From contig NZ_VCNJ01000020.1 of assembly GCF_005938625.1 (NCBI RefSeq), positions 30,657 to 94,656 of the forward strand: DNA of 64,000 bases. Direction: 5' to 3'. Source of the DNA: Pseudomonas fluorescens (GTDB taxonomy: Bacteria; Pseudomonadota; Gammaproteobacteria; Pseudomonadales; Pseudomonadaceae). The notes below the pieces were generated by a model. The model was not told the DNA's origin. It ran no database searches and saw only the letters and a program-made list of their open reading frames with translations. Positions 29,249 through 40,501 of this stretch are shown one piece after another (the stretch's first letter is position 1; every line of letters begins with the position of its first letter). A program made the translations under genes and the position numbers.

Positions 29249-30259
29249 TTAATCGATCAGTTGAGCGTCTTTGAGCGCGCCGATGGCGGTGAGCCAGCGC
29301 GGATCCTGACGGTAATCGGTACTGGCGAATGCCTGACCGCGCATGCGGGCGATGCGGTCGGAGGGCTTGACCTTCATGCGTTGTGCGGCGCTCAGGGCCA
29401 GTTCGGCAGCGGCGCGGTCGTTGCACACCAGGCCCATGTCGCACCCGGCAGTCAGTGCGGCCTCAATACGGCTGGCGGCGTCGCCGACCACATGAGCACC
29501 GGCCATCGACAGGTCGTCGCTGAAAATCACCCCGTCGAACTGCAATTCGCCGCGCAAGATGTCCTGCAACCAGCGGCGGGAGAAGCCGGCAGGCTGCGAA
29601 TCAACCTGCGGATAGATGACGTGCGCCGGCATGATCGCGGCCAGTTGCTTGCTGAGCCTGGCGAATGGCACGAGGTCGTTGGCGCGGATTTCGTCGAGGC
29701 TGCGCTCGTCGTTTGGAATCGCGACATGAGAGTCGGCTTCGGCCCAGCCGTGACCAGGGAAATGCTTGCCAGTGGCGGCCATGCCGGCGCTGTTCATGCC
29801 GCGAATGAACGCTCCGGCGAGTAGTGCCGCGCGCTCGGGATCACCTTCGAACGAACGGGTGCCAACGACGGCGCTGCGCTGATAATCCAGATCAAGCACC
29901 GGGGCGAAGCTCAGGTCGAGGCCGACCGCGAGCACTTCGGTGGCCATGATCCAGCCACATTGTTCGGCGAGGTATTCGGCATTCGGGTTGTCGGCGATGG
30001 CGCGCATGGCCGGCAGACGCACGAAGCCCTGACGCAGGCGCTGCACGCGGCCACCCTCTTGATCCACCGCCAGCAGCAGATCCGGACGAATTGCCCGAAT
30101 CGACGCACTGAGTTCACGCACCTGGCGCGGATGCTCGATGTTGCGCGCGAAAATGATCAGGCCGCCCACTTCGGGCTGACGCAACAATTGGCGATCCTCG
30201 GCAGTCAGCCAGGTACCGGCGACGTCCACCATCAACGAGCCTTGCAGGCCAGCAGTCAT
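29249..30259 (-). CDS. nagZ: Beta-N-acetylhexosaminidase NagZ
   Basis: 336 residues, glycoside hydrolase family 3. The KHFPGHG motif is at residues 165-171, the catalytic Asp176-Ser-His178 dyad follows, and the nucleophile Asp lies in FSDDLSMAGA. NagZ removes GlcNAc from anhydro-muropeptides in the cytosol during peptidoglycan recycling; in Pseudomonas its products influence AmpR and beta-lactamase induction. First gene of nagZ-mtnP-helicase; 158 bases separate it from psrA. Confidence 0.96.
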   Translation of the reverse strand: MTAGLQGSLMVDVAGTWLTAEDRQLLRQPEVGGLIIFARNIEHPRQVRELSASIRAIRPDLLLAVDQEGGRVQRLRQGFVRLPAMRAIADNPNAEYLAEQCGWIMATEVLAVGLDLSFAPVLDLDYQRSAVVGTRSFEGDPERAALLAGAFIRGMNSAGMAATGKHFPGHGWAEADSHVAIPNDERSLDEIRANDLVPFARLSKQLAAIMPAHVIYPQVDSQPAGFSRRWLQDILRGELQFDGVIFSDDLSMAGAHVVGDAASRIEAALTAGCDMGLVCNDRAAAELALSAAQRMKVKPSDRIARMRGQAFASTDYRQDPRWLTAIGALKDAQLID

Positions 30260-30417
30260 AGAGATTCCTTGAAAACGAAAAACCCGACCCGCAGCAAATC
30301 GCTACCGTGAGCAACGCTCGGCAGGTTGGCGATTTCTATGGAGATGGGGTTCAGAACGAGAGTCGGCATGGGCGGCTAGCTTAGCGGATACAAGCTGCTG
30401 CGCCCACCCGTGCGCGG

Positions 30418-31125
30418 TTAAACCTTGGCGGCGACCGGCGTTGATTTGCTGCGCGGCCGCAGTTGCGCGGTGGCCATGGCTGCATCGGTGACGCCGGTTT
30501 CGGCGCGCATGCCCGCAGCGAGGAACGGCACCATCAGACGCATCACTTGTTCGATGGAAGTGTTGACGCCGAAATCGGTCTCGGCGATCGCGCGCAGGGC
30601 CTTGATACCGGACATGCTGAACGCTGCAGCGCCGAGCATGAAGTGCACGCGCCAGAACAGTTCGATCGGCGGAATGCGTGGTGCGGCTTCATTGACCAAC
30701 AGCATGTAGCGACGGAACACCTTGCCGTACATGTCTTCCAGATAACGGCGCAAATGGCCCTGGCTCTGGCTGAATGCGAGGCCGAGCAGGCGCATGAAGA
30801 TCGACAGGTCGTTGCCGCTGCGTGGTTGAACCACGAGAGCCTGTTCGACAAGGATTTCCAGTAGCTCTTCGAGGGTTGGCTTGTTTTCAGGCTTGGCCTG
30901 ACGCCGCTCCAGCTCTTTGTCGAGGCTGATGCAGAACGGCCCGAGGAAGCGCGAAAACACCGCCTGGATCAGCGCTTTTTTCGAGCCGAAGTGATAGTTC
31001 ACCGCTGCCAGGTTGACGCCAGCCTTGCTGGTGATCAAACGCAATGAGGTTTCAGCGAAACCTTTCTCCGCGAACAACTGCTCGGCAGCATCAAGAATGC
31101 GTTCAACGGTTTCCGACTGGGCCAT
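30418..31125 (-). CDS. psrA: TetR-family fatty-acid-responsive regulator PsrA
   Basis: 235 residues from the ATG at 31125 (MAQSETVERIL). TetR helix-turn-helix (ETSLRLITSKAGVNLAAVNYHFGSKKALIQAVFSRFL) and a ligand domain with strong PsrA identity. PsrA binds long-chain fatty acids; in pseudomonads it represses itself and the fadBA operon and activates rpoS. Two perfect PsrA boxes overlap immediately upstream (31,141-31,167). It is next to lexA, as in P. aeruginosa, and fadBA lies 6 kb away in this window. Confidence 0.95.
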   Translation of the reverse strand: MAQSETVERILDAAEQLFAEKGFAETSLRLITSKAGVNLAAVNYHFGSKKALIQAVFSRFLGPFCISLDKELERRQAKPENKPTLEELLEILVEQALVVQPRSGNDLSIFMRLLGLAFSQSQGHLRRYLEDMYGKVFRRYMLLVNEAAPRIPPIELFWRVHFMLGAAAFSMSGIKALRAIAETDFGVNTSIEQVMRLMVPFLAAGMRAETGVTDAAMATAQLRPRSKSTPVAAKV

Positions 31126-31140
31126 GGCTACTCCGCCTGA

Positions 31141-31167
31141 CAAACACTTGTTTGAAACATACGTTTC
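31141..31167. promoter_or_regulatory. Two overlapping PsrA boxes upstream of psrA
   Basis: CAAACACTTGTTTG (31,141-31,154) and GAAACATACGTTTC (31,154-31,167) both match (G/C)AAAC-N4-GTTT(G/C) exactly and share one base. They lie 15 bases before the psrA start codon, fitting autorepression. Confidence 0.85.
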
Positions 31168-31309
31168 AGCCTGTGCCTTGTCAAGCCTGTCGGTTCGTTT
31201 TGGGAATGGTCGGTCAGCTATTTAACCACACAAGACCGATGCATTAATAAGCAAGGCTGCCGACCGTCTGGCGGTCTGCAAAAAAACGGGCATTGCCAAG
31301 GGCGTTCCA

Positions 31310-31344
31310 CTGTATATAATCCCAGTCACTGTATAAAAAGACAG
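31310..31344. promoter_or_regulatory. Two LexA (SOS) boxes upstream of lexA
   Basis: CTGTATATAATCCCAG (31,310-31,325) and CTGTATAAAAAGACAG (31,329-31,344) both fit CTG-N10-CAG, three bases apart, ending 10 bases before the lexA start. Confidence 0.92.
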
Positions 31345-31354
31345 AGCGATCAAT

Positions 31355-31963
31355 ATGCTAAAGCTGACGCCACGCCAAGCCGAGATTCTGGCCTTTATCA
31401 AACGCTGCCTCGAAGACAACGGCTACCCGCCAACCCGTGCGGAAATCGCTCAGGAACTGGGCTTCAAGTCGCCAAACGCGGCTGAAGAACACCTCAAGGC
31501 ACTTGCCCGAAAAGGTGCCATCGAGATGACTCCAGGGGCTTCTCGCGGTATTCGCATCCCCGGTTTCGAAGCCAAAGCCGACGACTCTACCCTGCCGATC
31601 ATTGGCCGGGTCGCTGCCGGCGCGCCGATCCTCGCCCAGCAGCACATCGAAGAGTCCTGCAATATCAACCCGGCCTTCTTTCATCCACGCGCCGACTATC
31701 TGTTGCGCGTGCATGGCATGAGCATGAAAGACATCGGCATTTTCGACGGTGACCTCCTCGCCGTGCACACCACCCGCGAAGCGCGTAATGGCCAGGTTGT
31801 CGTCGCCCGCATTGGCGATGAAGTGACCGTCAAACGCTTCAAGCGTGAAGGCAGCAAGGTCTGGCTGATTGCCGAAAACCCTGAGTTCGCCCCTATCGAA
31901 GTCGACCTGAAAGATCAGGAACTGGTGATCGAAGGCTTGAGTGTCGGCGTCATTCGCCGCTAA
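31355..31963 (+). CDS. lexA: SOS repressor LexA
   Basis: 202 residues: winged helix N-terminus ([44 protein letters not shown]), cleavage site Ala88-Gly89 in RVAAGAPI, and the serine protease-like pair Ser123 (GMSMKD) and Lys160 (VTVKRF). It self-cleaves on RecA filaments to derepress DNA repair. Two SOS boxes directly upstream show autoregulation. It forms an operon with sulA, which begins 10 bases after its stop. Confidence 0.98.
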   Translation: MLKLTPRQAEILAFIKRCLEDNGYPPTRAEIAQELGFKSPNAAEEHLKALARKGAIEMTPGASRGIRIPGFEAKADDSTLPIIGRVAAGAPILAQQHIEESCNINPAFFHPRADYLLRVHGMSMKDIGIFDGDLLAVHTTREARNGQVVVARIGDEVTVKRFKREGSKVWLIAENPEFAPIEVDLKDQELVIEGLSVGVIRR

Positions 31964-31973
31964 AGGAGGCTTT

Positions 31974-32447
31974 ATGCAGTTCCCACACACACCTCAGCAA
32001 ACACAACTGCCTTTATTCGAAGCGTTTCTGGCACAACCGATGGCGCCGACCCTCAAAGAGGTCGTCGAGCGCCCGTGGACTGCCGAACCTGAAGTATTCA
32101 GCGAGCTGTCACTGCGCGGCGCTACCGGGAACTGCCTGAACCTGCTTGCCCCGATCCTTCGCGAACTGAGCGAGGATCAGGACGCGCGCTGGCTGACGCT
32201 GATAGCGCCTCCTGCGAGCCTGACCCAGACATGGCTGCGGGATGCCGGGCTGAATCGCGAACGCATTCTGCTACTGCAACCAAGGGGCGCTCAAAGCGCT
32301 CAACAACTGGCATGCGAAGCTCTGAAGCTGGGCCGCAGTCACACCGTAGTCACTTGGCTCAACCTGCTGAACGCAAATTCACGGCAACAACTGATCAGCG
32401 CCGCACGCACGGGCGATGCTCAGAGCCTGAATATTCGTTTGGGTTGA
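31974..32447 (+). CDS. sulA: SOS cell-division inhibitor SulA
   Basis: 157 residues, preceded by a strong AAAGGAGG. The FtsZ-inhibitor core is recognisable (ELSLRGATGNCLNLLAPILRELSEDQDARWLTLIAPP, WLRDAGLNRERILLLQPR). SulA blocks FtsZ polymerisation after DNA damage, delaying division. Cotranscribed with lexA, so it is under the two SOS boxes upstream of lexA. An upstream in-frame Met at 31941 lies inside lexA and lacks a ribosome site. Confidence 0.93.
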   Translation: MQFPHTPQQTQLPLFEAFLAQPMAPTLKEVVERPWTAEPEVFSELSLRGATGNCLNLLAPILRELSEDQDARWLTLIAPPASLTQTWLRDAGLNRERILLLQPRGAQSAQQLACEALKLGRSHTVVTWLNLLNANSRQQLISAARTGDAQSLNIRLG

Positions 32448-32541
32448 TTGGTGGTTATACGCGCTGTGTGAAGCGCAGGGCTTCTCCAGGGACAGAGAAG
32501 CCGATTTGAAGCGGTAACGTCAAAAAGTAAAAAGACGGGGA

Positions 32542-32775
32542 TCAATGAAGAACCCGCGGCCCTTCTTCCTTATCAAACTCGCCTTCGACCATGCGACCGG
32601 CCATTTGCACGCCGACGCTTAACATCGCCTTGGCGATCTCCACATGCTGACCTTGCAGGAACGCCTTGGCATCCGCGGAGAAATCCAGCGTCACCAGAGA
32701 ACCTTCGTCCTCGGCCCTGCGCAGCTCGATTCGGCCGTCGGGTAACTCGACAATTTCTAGAAAGGACGTTGGCAT
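32542..32775 (-). CDS. Conserved small protein of unknown function
   Basis: 77 residues, acidic, no signal peptide: MPTSFLEIVELPDGRIELRRAEDEG, then a helical part (DAKAFLQGQHVEIAKAMLSVGVQMAGRMVEGE). A similar short gene occupies this position between sulA and topA in P. aeruginosa. I know no function. It is followed on the same strand by nothing until sulA's convergent end, and preceded by the DUF6586 gene. Confidence 0.75.
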   Translation of the reverse strand: MPTSFLEIVELPDGRIELRRAEDEGSLVTLDFSADAKAFLQGQHVEIAKAMLSVGVQMAGRMVEGEFDKEEGPRVLH

Positions 32776-32881
32776 ATAGGTCTGTTCTCCACGAAAGGCA
32801 GGGATTATATAGACATCATTCAGGCTTCGCTCGGGATCTTGACCAGCAGCATGTTTCAGATTGCCACCGTGTCAATCGCCC

Positions 32882-33406
32882 TCAGCATTCGTTCAAGCCT
32901 TCGCGGAAACGTATTGCCAGACCTTTCAAGTTCTGCCGCCAGCTCTCCAGCTCCTCTCGACTCAACTCTTCTGGCGCTTCTTCTTCATCCAGATTAATCG
33001 CCTGAATCAACGGTTGCGTCACATCGCCCTTCGGCTTGTGCGGCACTCGTGGCGGTTGAAACAGCGCCGAATGCGCTGCCAGCAGTTTTGCCAACCAGGT
33101 TTCAGAATTGCCCGCCAACTCAACCATTTCGGCCAGTTCGGGAATCGCAATCGACTCCAGCACTTCACGCGTCAGCAGCATCTCGGCCCGCGGCGCATTG
33201 GCCTGCGGCAGACGATAGAAACCCGCGATCTCATGACAAAGCCCCAGCAAGGCGCCATACAGGTGAAACAAGGCCGATTCACGCCCAGCCTGAATCAACG
33301 CCAGAGAATTCATCGCCCGCCCTTCTTCAGCGCGAACCAAGGCTTCGAGCGACAGCCCGGCGAAATAGATCTTCTGGTTGGTGCGGGTATAGAGTTCGTG
33401 AGCCAT
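32882..33406 (-). CDS. Conserved DUF6586-type protein
   Basis: 174 residues from the ATG at 33406 (MAHELYTRTNQKIYFAGLSLEAL). All-helical, soluble, with an acidic tail segment (LDEEEAPEELSREELESWRQNLKGLAIRFREGLNEC). The conserved position between the small gene and topA matches P. aeruginosa. No catalytic motif is seen; function unknown. A start at 33421 would add five residues without a better ribosome site. Confidence 0.78.
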   Translation of the reverse strand: MAHELYTRTNQKIYFAGLSLEALVRAEEGRAMNSLALIQAGRESALFHLYGALLGLCHEIAGFYRLPQANAPRAEMLLTREVLESIAIPELAEMVELAGNSETWLAKLLAAHSALFQPPRVPHKPKGDVTQPLIQAINLDEEEAPEELSREELESWRQNLKGLAIRFREGLNEC

Positions 33407-33490
33407 GACGGCGCTCTCCACAACGAAATAATTGCTTCACACAGGCCGGACAGTGTCGTGGATCAGCCGATCCCACCGCAAGCACAAAAC

Positions 33491-33532
33491 AAAAAGGCCG
33501 CATGAAAACCCGAGGGTTCTCATGCGGCCTTT
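33491..33532 (-). terminator. Intrinsic terminator of topA
   Basis: AAAGGCCGCATGA pairs with TCATGCGGCCTTT, with an inner AACCC/GGGTT stem; T-rich sequence follows on the minus strand. Confidence 0.9.
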
Positions 33533-33549
33533 CAGTGTCGGACTAACGC

Positions 33550-36180
33550 TTACTCAGCCTTGGCCTTTGTACGCTTGTCTTCAACCGTCCACTTGCCGCC
33601 GTCGAAGTACGCCTTCCAACCGGTAGGCTTGCCGTCGACTTCGGTCTGCACGTACTGCTCCTTGGTCTTGCGGCTGTAGCGGATGACCGCTGGCAGACCA
33701 TCAGGATCCTTCTTCGGCGCGTCGCAGAGGAAGTGGTACTTCGGATCGATTTCGTCCTTGTGCGGCACAATCTCGATCACCAGCGGAGCACGGGTCTCAC
33801 GGTTTTTCGGGAACTGGCTGGCGGCCAAGAACAGACCAGAGGCACCGTCACGGAGGATGTAGGTGTCGTTGACCTTTTCGCATTTAAGCTCAGGCATCTT
33901 TACCGGATCCATCTTCGGCGGCGCTGCATCACCGCTTTTCAGCAGTTTGCGGGTGTTCTTGCACTCAGGGTTGGTGCAACCGAAGAACTTGCCGAATCGG
34001 CCGGTCTTGAGTTGCATCTCGCTGCCGCACTTGTCGCATTCCAGGCTCGGACCTTCGTAGCCCTTGATGCGATAGCTGCCTTCTTCGATTTCGTAGCCAG
34101 CGCAATCCGGGTTGTTACCGCAGATGTGCAGTTTACGTTTTTCGTCGAGCAGGTAAGCATCCATCGCCGTGCTGCAGATCGGGCAGCGATGTTTGCCGCG
34201 CAGTACCAGCGATTCCGACTCACCTTCGTCGTCGGCAGCGATCTCGTCGCCCGGCACCAGGTTGACGGTGGCCTTGCAGCGTTCTTTCGGCGGCAGACTG
34301 TAGCCCGAGCAACCGAGGAACACGCCGGTCGACGCAGTACGGATCTGCATCGGACGACCACAGGTCGTGCACGGAATGTCGGTCATGACTGGCTGGTTGG
34401 CGCGCATGCCGCTTTCAGGGTTTTCAGCTACCTCGAGTTTCTTTTTGAAATCGCCGTAAAACTCGTCCAGCACACTTTTCCAGTCGCGCTCACCCTGTGC
34501 CACGTCATCGAGGTTCTCTTCCATGCCGGCAGTGAAGCCGTAGTCCATGAGATTGGAGAAGCTTTCCGACAGACGCTCGGTGACGATGTCGCCCATCTTT
34601 TCCGAGTAGAAACGACGGTTGTGCAGGGTCACATAGCCGCGATCCTGAATGGTCGAAATGATCGCAGCGTAAGTCGAAGGACGACCAATGCCACGTTTTT
34701 CCATTTCTTTCACCAGACTGGCTTCCGAGTAACGCGCCGGTGGTTTGGTGAAGTGCTGGGACGGATCAAGCTTGATCAGCTTCATCACATCGCCCTGCGC
34801 CATATCTGGCAGAACGTCGTCATCGCCGGGCTTGGCAATCTGCGGCATGACACGGGTGTAACCGTCAAACTTCAGGATACGGCCCTTTGCGCGCAGCTCG
34901 AAGTCACCAGCGCCGACGCTGACAGTGGTCGACAGATACTGCGCCGGCAGCATCTGGCAAGCGAGGAACTGGCGCCAGATCAGCTCGTAGAGACGCTCAG
35001 CGTCACGCTCCATGCCTGCGAGCTTGCTCGGCGTGGTGTTGGCGTCGGAAGGACGGATCGCTTCGTGAGCCTCTTGCGCGCCTTCTTTGCTGCTGTAGAC
35101 GTTTGGCGTTTCCGGCAGGTACTTCTTGCCGAACTCGTCTTCAATGTAAGTGCGCGCCATCGCCACGGCATCAGCCGAGAGGTTGGTCGAGTCGGTACGC
35201 ATATAAGTGATGTAGCCGGCTTCGTACAGACGCTGGGCCATCATCATGGTTTTCTTCACGCCGAAGCCCAGGCGGTTGCTCGCAGCCTGTTGCAGAGTCG
35301 ACGTGATGAATGGCGCCGACGGCTTGCTGCTGGTCGGCTTGTCTTCGCGTTTGACGATGCTGTAGCTGGAAGACTTGAGCTTCTCCAGCGCGGCCATGGC
35401 CTGGGCTTCGTTGAGCGGCTTGAAGGCTTCGCCTTTCTCGCGAGCCACTTCGAAACGCACGGTCGAGCCTTTGGTGGTGCCGAGATCGGCATGCACTTCC
35501 CAGTACTCTTCCGGGTTGAACGCGCGAATTTCGCGCTCACGCTCAACCACCAGCTTCACGGCTACCGATTGCACGCGACCGGCGGACAGGCCACGGGCAA
35601 TCTTTGCCCACAGCAGCGGCGAGACCATGTAGCCAACGACGCGATCGAGGAAACGACGCGCCTGTTGAGCGTTGACACGATCAATGTCCAGCTCGCCCGG
35701 TTCCGAGAAGGCTTCCTGAATCGCCTTCTTGGTGATTTCGTTGAACACCACGCGCTTGTAGCGGCTGTCATCACCACCGATGGCTTCGCGCAGGTGCCAT
35801 GCAATGGCTTCCCCCTCGCGATCCAAGTCGGTTGCGAGATAGATAGTGTCAGCATCTTTGGCGAGCCGGCGCAGCTCTTCGATGACCTTCTCTTTACCCG
35901 GGAGGATCTCGTACTTGGCTTTCCAGCCATGATCGGGATCGACACCCATACGCGAGACCAGCTGCTTGCGCGCTTTCTCTTTCGGCGAGAGCACCGGACC
36001 TTCACCCGCAGCAGCCTTGCCGCGCTTGGCGGCTGGCTCTTTGCTGGCGCTAGCCGAACCGCTGGTGGGCAGGTCTCGGATATGGCCGATACTCGACTTC
36101 ACCACGTATTGGTTACCCAGATACTTGTTGATGGTCTTGGCCTTAGCCGGGGATTCCACAATGACCAGCGATTTGCCCAT
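33550..36180 (-). CDS. topA: DNA topoisomerase I
   Basis: 876 residues. TOPRIM domain ([32 protein letters not shown] with the DxD pair), active-site Tyr326 in [10 protein letters not shown], and C-terminal zinc ribbons (CTTCGRPM...[20 protein letters not shown]...[15 protein letters not shown]...CTNPEC), then a conserved C-terminal tail. A linker rich in Ala/Lys/Ser at residues 40-60 interrupts the N-terminal TOPRIM region. It relaxes negative supercoils. Monocistronic with its own terminator. Confidence 0.97.
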   Translation of the reverse strand: MGKSLVIVESPAKAKTINKYLGNQYVVKSSIGHIRDLPTSGSASASKEPAAKRGKAAAGEGPVLSPKEKARKQLVSRMGVDPDHGWKAKYEILPGKEKVIEELRRLAKDADTIYLATDLDREGEAIAWHLREAIGGDDSRYKRVVFNEITKKAIQEAFSEPGELDIDRVNAQQARRFLDRVVGYMVSPLLWAKIARGLSAGRVQSVAVKLVVEREREIRAFNPEEYWEVHADLGTTKGSTVRFEVAREKGEAFKPLNEAQAMAALEKLKSSSYSIVKREDKPTSSKPSAPFITSTLQQAASNRLGFGVKKTMMMAQRLYEAGYITYMRTDSTNLSADAVAMARTYIEDEFGKKYLPETPNVYSSKEGAQEAHEAIRPSDANTTPSKLAGMERDAERLYELIWRQFLACQMLPAQYLSTTVSVGAGDFELRAKGRILKFDGYTRVMPQIAKPGDDDVLPDMAQGDVMKLIKLDPSQHFTKPPARYSEASLVKEMEKRGIGRPSTYAAIISTIQDRGYVTLHNRRFYSEKMGDIVTERLSESFSNLMDYGFTAGMEENLDDVAQGERDWKSVLDEFYGDFKKKLEVAENPESGMRANQPVMTDIPCTTCGRPMQIRTASTGVFLGCSGYSLPPKERCKATVNLVPGDEIAADDEGESESLVLRGKHRCPICSTAMDAYLLDEKRKLHICGNNPDCAGYEIEEGSYRIKGYEGPSLECDKCGSEMQLKTGRFGKFFGCTNPECKNTRKLLKSGDAAPPKMDPVKMPELKCEKVNDTYILRDGASGLFLAASQFPKNRETRAPLVIEIVPHKDEIDPKYHFLCDAPKKDPDGLPAVIRYSRKTKEQYVQTEVDGKPTGWKAYFDGGKWTVEDKRTKAKAE

Positions 36181-36294
36181 GGATCAGAAAATTCCTGAAT
36201 TCTAGAAGTGAAAGGCGGTTGGCGCCTGACGCGGCACCGCTATATATAGTTGATACAAGGTGAGGTCAAGCACAGGGTTCTGTGCGCACTCGCC

Positions 36295-36531
36295 TTATGC
36301 CTTGGAAAAAAGGCTTGGTTCGGCTTGCACCAAAGCAAAGCGTGGCACCTGCTCGCCGTCAACCTCGACTGACTCGAGAAACATGCTCAGAGGGCGCACC
36401 CAAAAGCCGTAATCGCCATACAGGGCTTGGTAAAAGACCACTTCTTCTTCGGTTTCGGAATGCCGCGCAACACTGAATACGCGGTACTGCGGACCTTTGT
36501 AATGTTGGTAGAGCCCAGGTTGTATCGGCAT
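36295..36531 (-). CDS. DUF1653 protein
   Basis: 78 residues from the ATG at 36531 (MPIQPGLYQHYKGPQYRVFSVARHSETEEEVVFYQALYG): the whole protein is one DUF1653 domain. A start 18 bases upstream is possible. Small, soluble, function unknown. It lies between topA and fadA, the same position as in P. aeruginosa, and is read in the same direction as both. Confidence 0.85.
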   Translation of the reverse strand: MPIQPGLYQHYKGPQYRVFSVARHSETEEEVVFYQALYGDYGFWVRPLSMFLESVEVDGEQVPRFALVQAEPSLFSKA

Positions 36532-36581
36532 GCTTCGGCCCTCACTCAAATTTTTTCAAAATAAAAACAAAATAAATCCAC

Positions 36582-36611
36582 AAAAACAAAAACCGGGGCA
36601 CTTGGCCCCGG
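36582..36611 (-). terminator. Intrinsic terminator of fadBA
   Basis: CCGGGGC pairs with GCCCCGG around five bases; the minus strand continues as TTTTTGTTTTTG. It lies 19 bases after the fadA stop. Confidence 0.9.
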
Positions 36612-36629
36612 CTTCCATCGACGAGACGC

Positions 36630-37811
<1,182 letters not shown>

Positions 37812-37837
37812 TCACTCTCGCTCAAAAGTTGGGACGC

Positions 37838-39985
37838 TTAACCGAAGAACCGTTGGCCGGTTTTGGCCATTTCACGCAGTTTCGCGGTCGGGTGGTACAG
37901 CGCGCCCAAATCAGCGTACTGGTCAGCCAGGGCAACGAACTCGGCAACACCGATCGAATCGATGTAGCGCAGCGCACCGCCACGGAATGGAGGGAAACCG
38001 ATACCGTAGACCAGACCCATGTCGGCTTCGGCGGCAGTTTCAACGATGCCGTCTTCCAGGCAACGCACGGTTTCCAGGCACAGCGGGATCATCATCCAGT
38101 TGATGATGTCTTCGTCAGTGACGTCGCGCTGCTCGTAGACGATCGGCTTGAGCACTTCCAGCACCGACGGATCGGCGACTTTCTTCTGCTTGCCTTTCTT
38201 GTCGGCTTCGTAGGCGTAGAAGCCCTTGCCGTTCTTCTGACCCAGGCGTTTGGCTTCGTACAGCACGTCGATGGCCGAACGACGGTCATCCTTCATGCGG
38301 TCCGGGAAACCTTCAGCCATGACGTCACGACCGTGGTGACCGGTGTCGATGCCGACCACGTCCATCAGGTACGCCGGGCCCATCGGCCAGCCGAATTTTT
38401 CCATGACCTTGTCGATACGGACGAAGTCCACACCGGCGCTGACCAGCTTGGCGAAACCGCCGAAGTACGGGAACAGTACGCGGTTGACCAGGAAGCCCGG
38501 GCAGTCGTTGACGACGATCGGGTTCTTGCCCATTTTCTTGGCGTAGGCAACGGTGGTGGCAACCGCCAGCTCACTCGACTTCTCACCACGGATTACTTCA
38601 ACCAGCGGCATCATGTGCACCGGGTTGAAGAAGTGCATGCCGACGAAGTTTTCCGGACGCTTGAGGGCCTTGGCCAGCAAACTGATGGAAATTGTCGAGG
38701 TGTTGGACGCGAGGATGGTGTCCTCTTTGACCTGACCTTCCACTTCAGCCAACACGGCTTGCTTGACCTTAGGGTTCTCGACCACAGCTTCGACCACCAG
38801 ATCGACGTGACCGAAGTCGCCGTAGGACAGGGTCGGACGAATGGCGTTGAGCACTTCAGCCATCTTCGCAGCGGTCATGCGACCTTTATCAACGCGGCCA
38901 ACCAGCAGTTTGGCGGCTTCGGCCAGACCCTGCTCGATACCGTGTTCGTTGATGTCCTTCATCAGGATCGGCGTACCTTTGGAGGCCGACTGATAAGCGA
39001 TACCACCCCCCATGATTCCAGCGCCGAGTACAGCGGCCTGCTTCACGTCTTTGGCGATTTCGTCGTAGGCCTTGGCCTTTTTCTTCAGTTCCTGATCGTT
39101 CAGGAACAGACCGATCAAGCTCTGCGCGGCAGAGGTCTTGGCCAGTTTGACGAAACCTGCAGCTTCGACTTCCAGCGCCTTGTCACGACCGAAGTTCGCG
39201 GCTTTCTGGATGGTCTTGATCGCTTCAACCGGCGCCGGGTAGTTCGGGCCAGCCTGACCGGCGACGAAACCTTTAGCGGTTTCGAAAGCCATCATTTGTT
39301 CAATGGCGTTCAGCTTGAGTTTTTCTAGTTTCGGCTGACGCTTGGCCTTGAAGTCAAACTCGCCGGAGATGGCGCGTTTGATCAGTTCAAGGGCAGCTTC
39401 CTGCAGTTTCTCAGGAGCAACCACGGCGTCGACGGCGCTGACTTTCAGCGCGTCTTCAGGGCGGTTTTCCTTACCGGAGGCAATCCACTCGATAGCGTTG
39501 TCGACACCAATCAGGCGCGGCAGACGCACGGTGCCCCCGAAGCCTGGGTAGATGCCCAGCTTGACTTCCGGCAGACCGATCTTGGCCTTGGTCGACATGA
39601 CGCGATAGTCAGCTGCCAGGCACATTTCCAGACCGCCGCCCAGTGCGATGCCATTGATGGCCACTACGGTTGGGACGTTGAGGTCTTCGAAATCGCTGAA
39701 GATCTTGTTGGCTTCGAGATTGCCAGCAACCAGCTCGGCATCCGGCAGCTTGAAGTTGTCGACAAATTCGGTGATGTCGGCGCCGACGATGAACACGTCC
39801 TTGCCACTGCTGACGATCACGCCCTTGATCGAAGCATCTGCCTTGATGGTGTCTACGGCCTGACGCAGTTCGTTCAGGGTTAGACGGTTGAACTTGTTGA
39901 CGGACTCACCCTTGAGGTCGAATTTCAATTCGACGATGCCACTTTCAAGAGCTTTAACCGTGATGGCTTTACCTTCGTAAATCAT
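37838..39985 (-). CDS. fadB: Fatty-acid oxidation complex alpha subunit FadB
   Basis: 715 residues from the ATG at 39985 ([16 protein letters not shown]), the usual FadB length; a longer upstream extension is not supported by the family. Enoyl-CoA hydratase domain ([53 protein letters not shown]) and 3-hydroxyacyl-CoA dehydrogenase domain ([35 protein letters not shown]). With FadA it carries out the hydratase, dehydrogenase and thiolase steps. In P. aeruginosa the operon is repressed by PsrA; no box with the usual short spacer is seen upstream here, only CAAAC and GTTTG 17 bases apart near 40,136-40,162. Confidence 0.97.
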   Translation of the reverse strand: MIYEGKAITVKALESGIVELKFDLKGESVNKFNRLTLNELRQAVDTIKADASIKGVIVSSGKDVFIVGADITEFVDNFKLPDAELVAGNLEANKIFSDFEDLNVPTVVAINGIALGGGLEMCLAADYRVMSTKAKIGLPEVKLGIYPGFGGTVRLPRLIGVDNAIEWIASGKENRPEDALKVSAVDAVVAPEKLQEAALELIKRAISGEFDFKAKRQPKLEKLKLNAIEQMMAFETAKGFVAGQAGPNYPAPVEAIKTIQKAANFGRDKALEVEAAGFVKLAKTSAAQSLIGLFLNDQELKKKAKAYDEIAKDVKQAAVLGAGIMGGGIAYQSASKGTPILMKDINEHGIEQGLAEAAKLLVGRVDKGRMTAAKMAEVLNAIRPTLSYGDFGHVDLVVEAVVENPKVKQAVLAEVEGQVKEDTILASNTSTISISLLAKALKRPENFVGMHFFNPVHMMPLVEVIRGEKSSELAVATTVAYAKKMGKNPIVVNDCPGFLVNRVLFPYFGGFAKLVSAGVDFVRIDKVMEKFGWPMGPAYLMDVVGIDTGHHGRDVMAEGFPDRMKDDRRSAIDVLYEAKRLGQKNGKGFYAYEADKKGKQKKVADPSVLEVLKPIVYEQRDVTDEDIINWMMIPLCLETVRCLEDGIVETAAEADMGLVYGIGFPPFRGGALRYIDSIGVAEFVALADQYADLGALYHPTAKLREMAKTGQRFFG

Positions 39986-40324
39986 CAACTGATCTCCACG
40001 ATATGGAAGCTGAACAGTACACGTCGGACGCAGGCGAATGGCTCGGCAGGACGCTTTTTCGTCGATGCTAACGCCAATCCACCCGGCACACCCGCCAACG
40101 CGATAGTCGGGATTCTGTAGGAGCAGTCTGTAAGACAAACGCTCAATTCATACGCCCGTTTGATTTGGGTACGTCACCTTCACGGAATTTCCGACAATTG
40201 TCAATCGCCCAAAATACGGGTTGAAATGCGACTTTGCGGTCATTTCTGTAAGACGAAGACCCGCAACACGCGTCTGCATGTGAAGCCATTCATAGAATCA
40301 ATAGTTAGAAAAGTCGCCCTAATT
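39986..40324. other. Intergenic region upstream of fadB
   Basis: No gene is seen. The fadB promoter should lie here. A widely spaced dyad CAAAC-N17-GTTTG (40,136-40,162) resembles split PsrA half-sites but lacks the N2-4 spacing. A weak plus-strand TAGAAT at 40,293-40,298 could serve the RNA candidate that follows. Confidence 0.4.
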
Positions 40325-40450
40325 CGCGGCAGCCCTTGTTTAAAGGGCTACGCTGGAGTGACTACACGGAGATGCGCTGATCGAGTCGACATCAAAAGAT
40401 TTTCCGGCCTGCCTGGCCAACCCCGCCCGATGAATCATGTCGGGCTTTTT
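40325..40450 (+). ncRNA. Candidate small RNA between fadB and the 40,502 gene
   Basis: Three hairpins lie in a row on the plus strand: AGCCCTT-GTTTA-AAGGGCT (40,331-40,349, seven perfect pairs), GGCC-TGCCT-GGCC (40,406-40,418), and a terminator GCCCGA/TCGGGC followed by TTTTTATT (40,425-40,450). The terminator's T-tract points to plus-strand transcription, yet no plus-strand gene lies upstream because fadB runs the other way. Two ACGGA motifs are present, one upstream of the first hairpin and one inside, too few to call it Rsm-type. The 5' end is a guess; no clear promoter was found. Confidence 0.5.
40425..40450 (+). terminator. Intrinsic terminator of the candidate sRNA
   Basis: The six-pair stem GCCCGA / TCGGGC with a nine-base loop is followed by TTTTTATT on the plus strand only; the minus strand lacks a T-tract after the hairpin. 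Confidence 0.7.
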
Positions 40451-40501
40451 ATTGCGCGTCTGCCAGACCTTCCCCACCATGCAGTGGGAAAAGTCCGCGC
40501 C

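Noticed and set aside
33733..36198. 821-codon plus-strand open frame opposite topA
   Set aside because: It mirrors the topA codons in high-GC DNA; no recognisable domain, and topA is certain.
40136..40162. CAAAC...GTTTG as a PsrA box for fadBA
   Set aside because: The half-sites are 17 bases apart rather than 2-4; kept only as a note in the fadB entry.
40325..40450. Candidate sRNA as another RsmX/Y/Z
   Set aside because: Only two ACGGA motifs, neither clearly in a hairpin loop, and no GacA box nearby.
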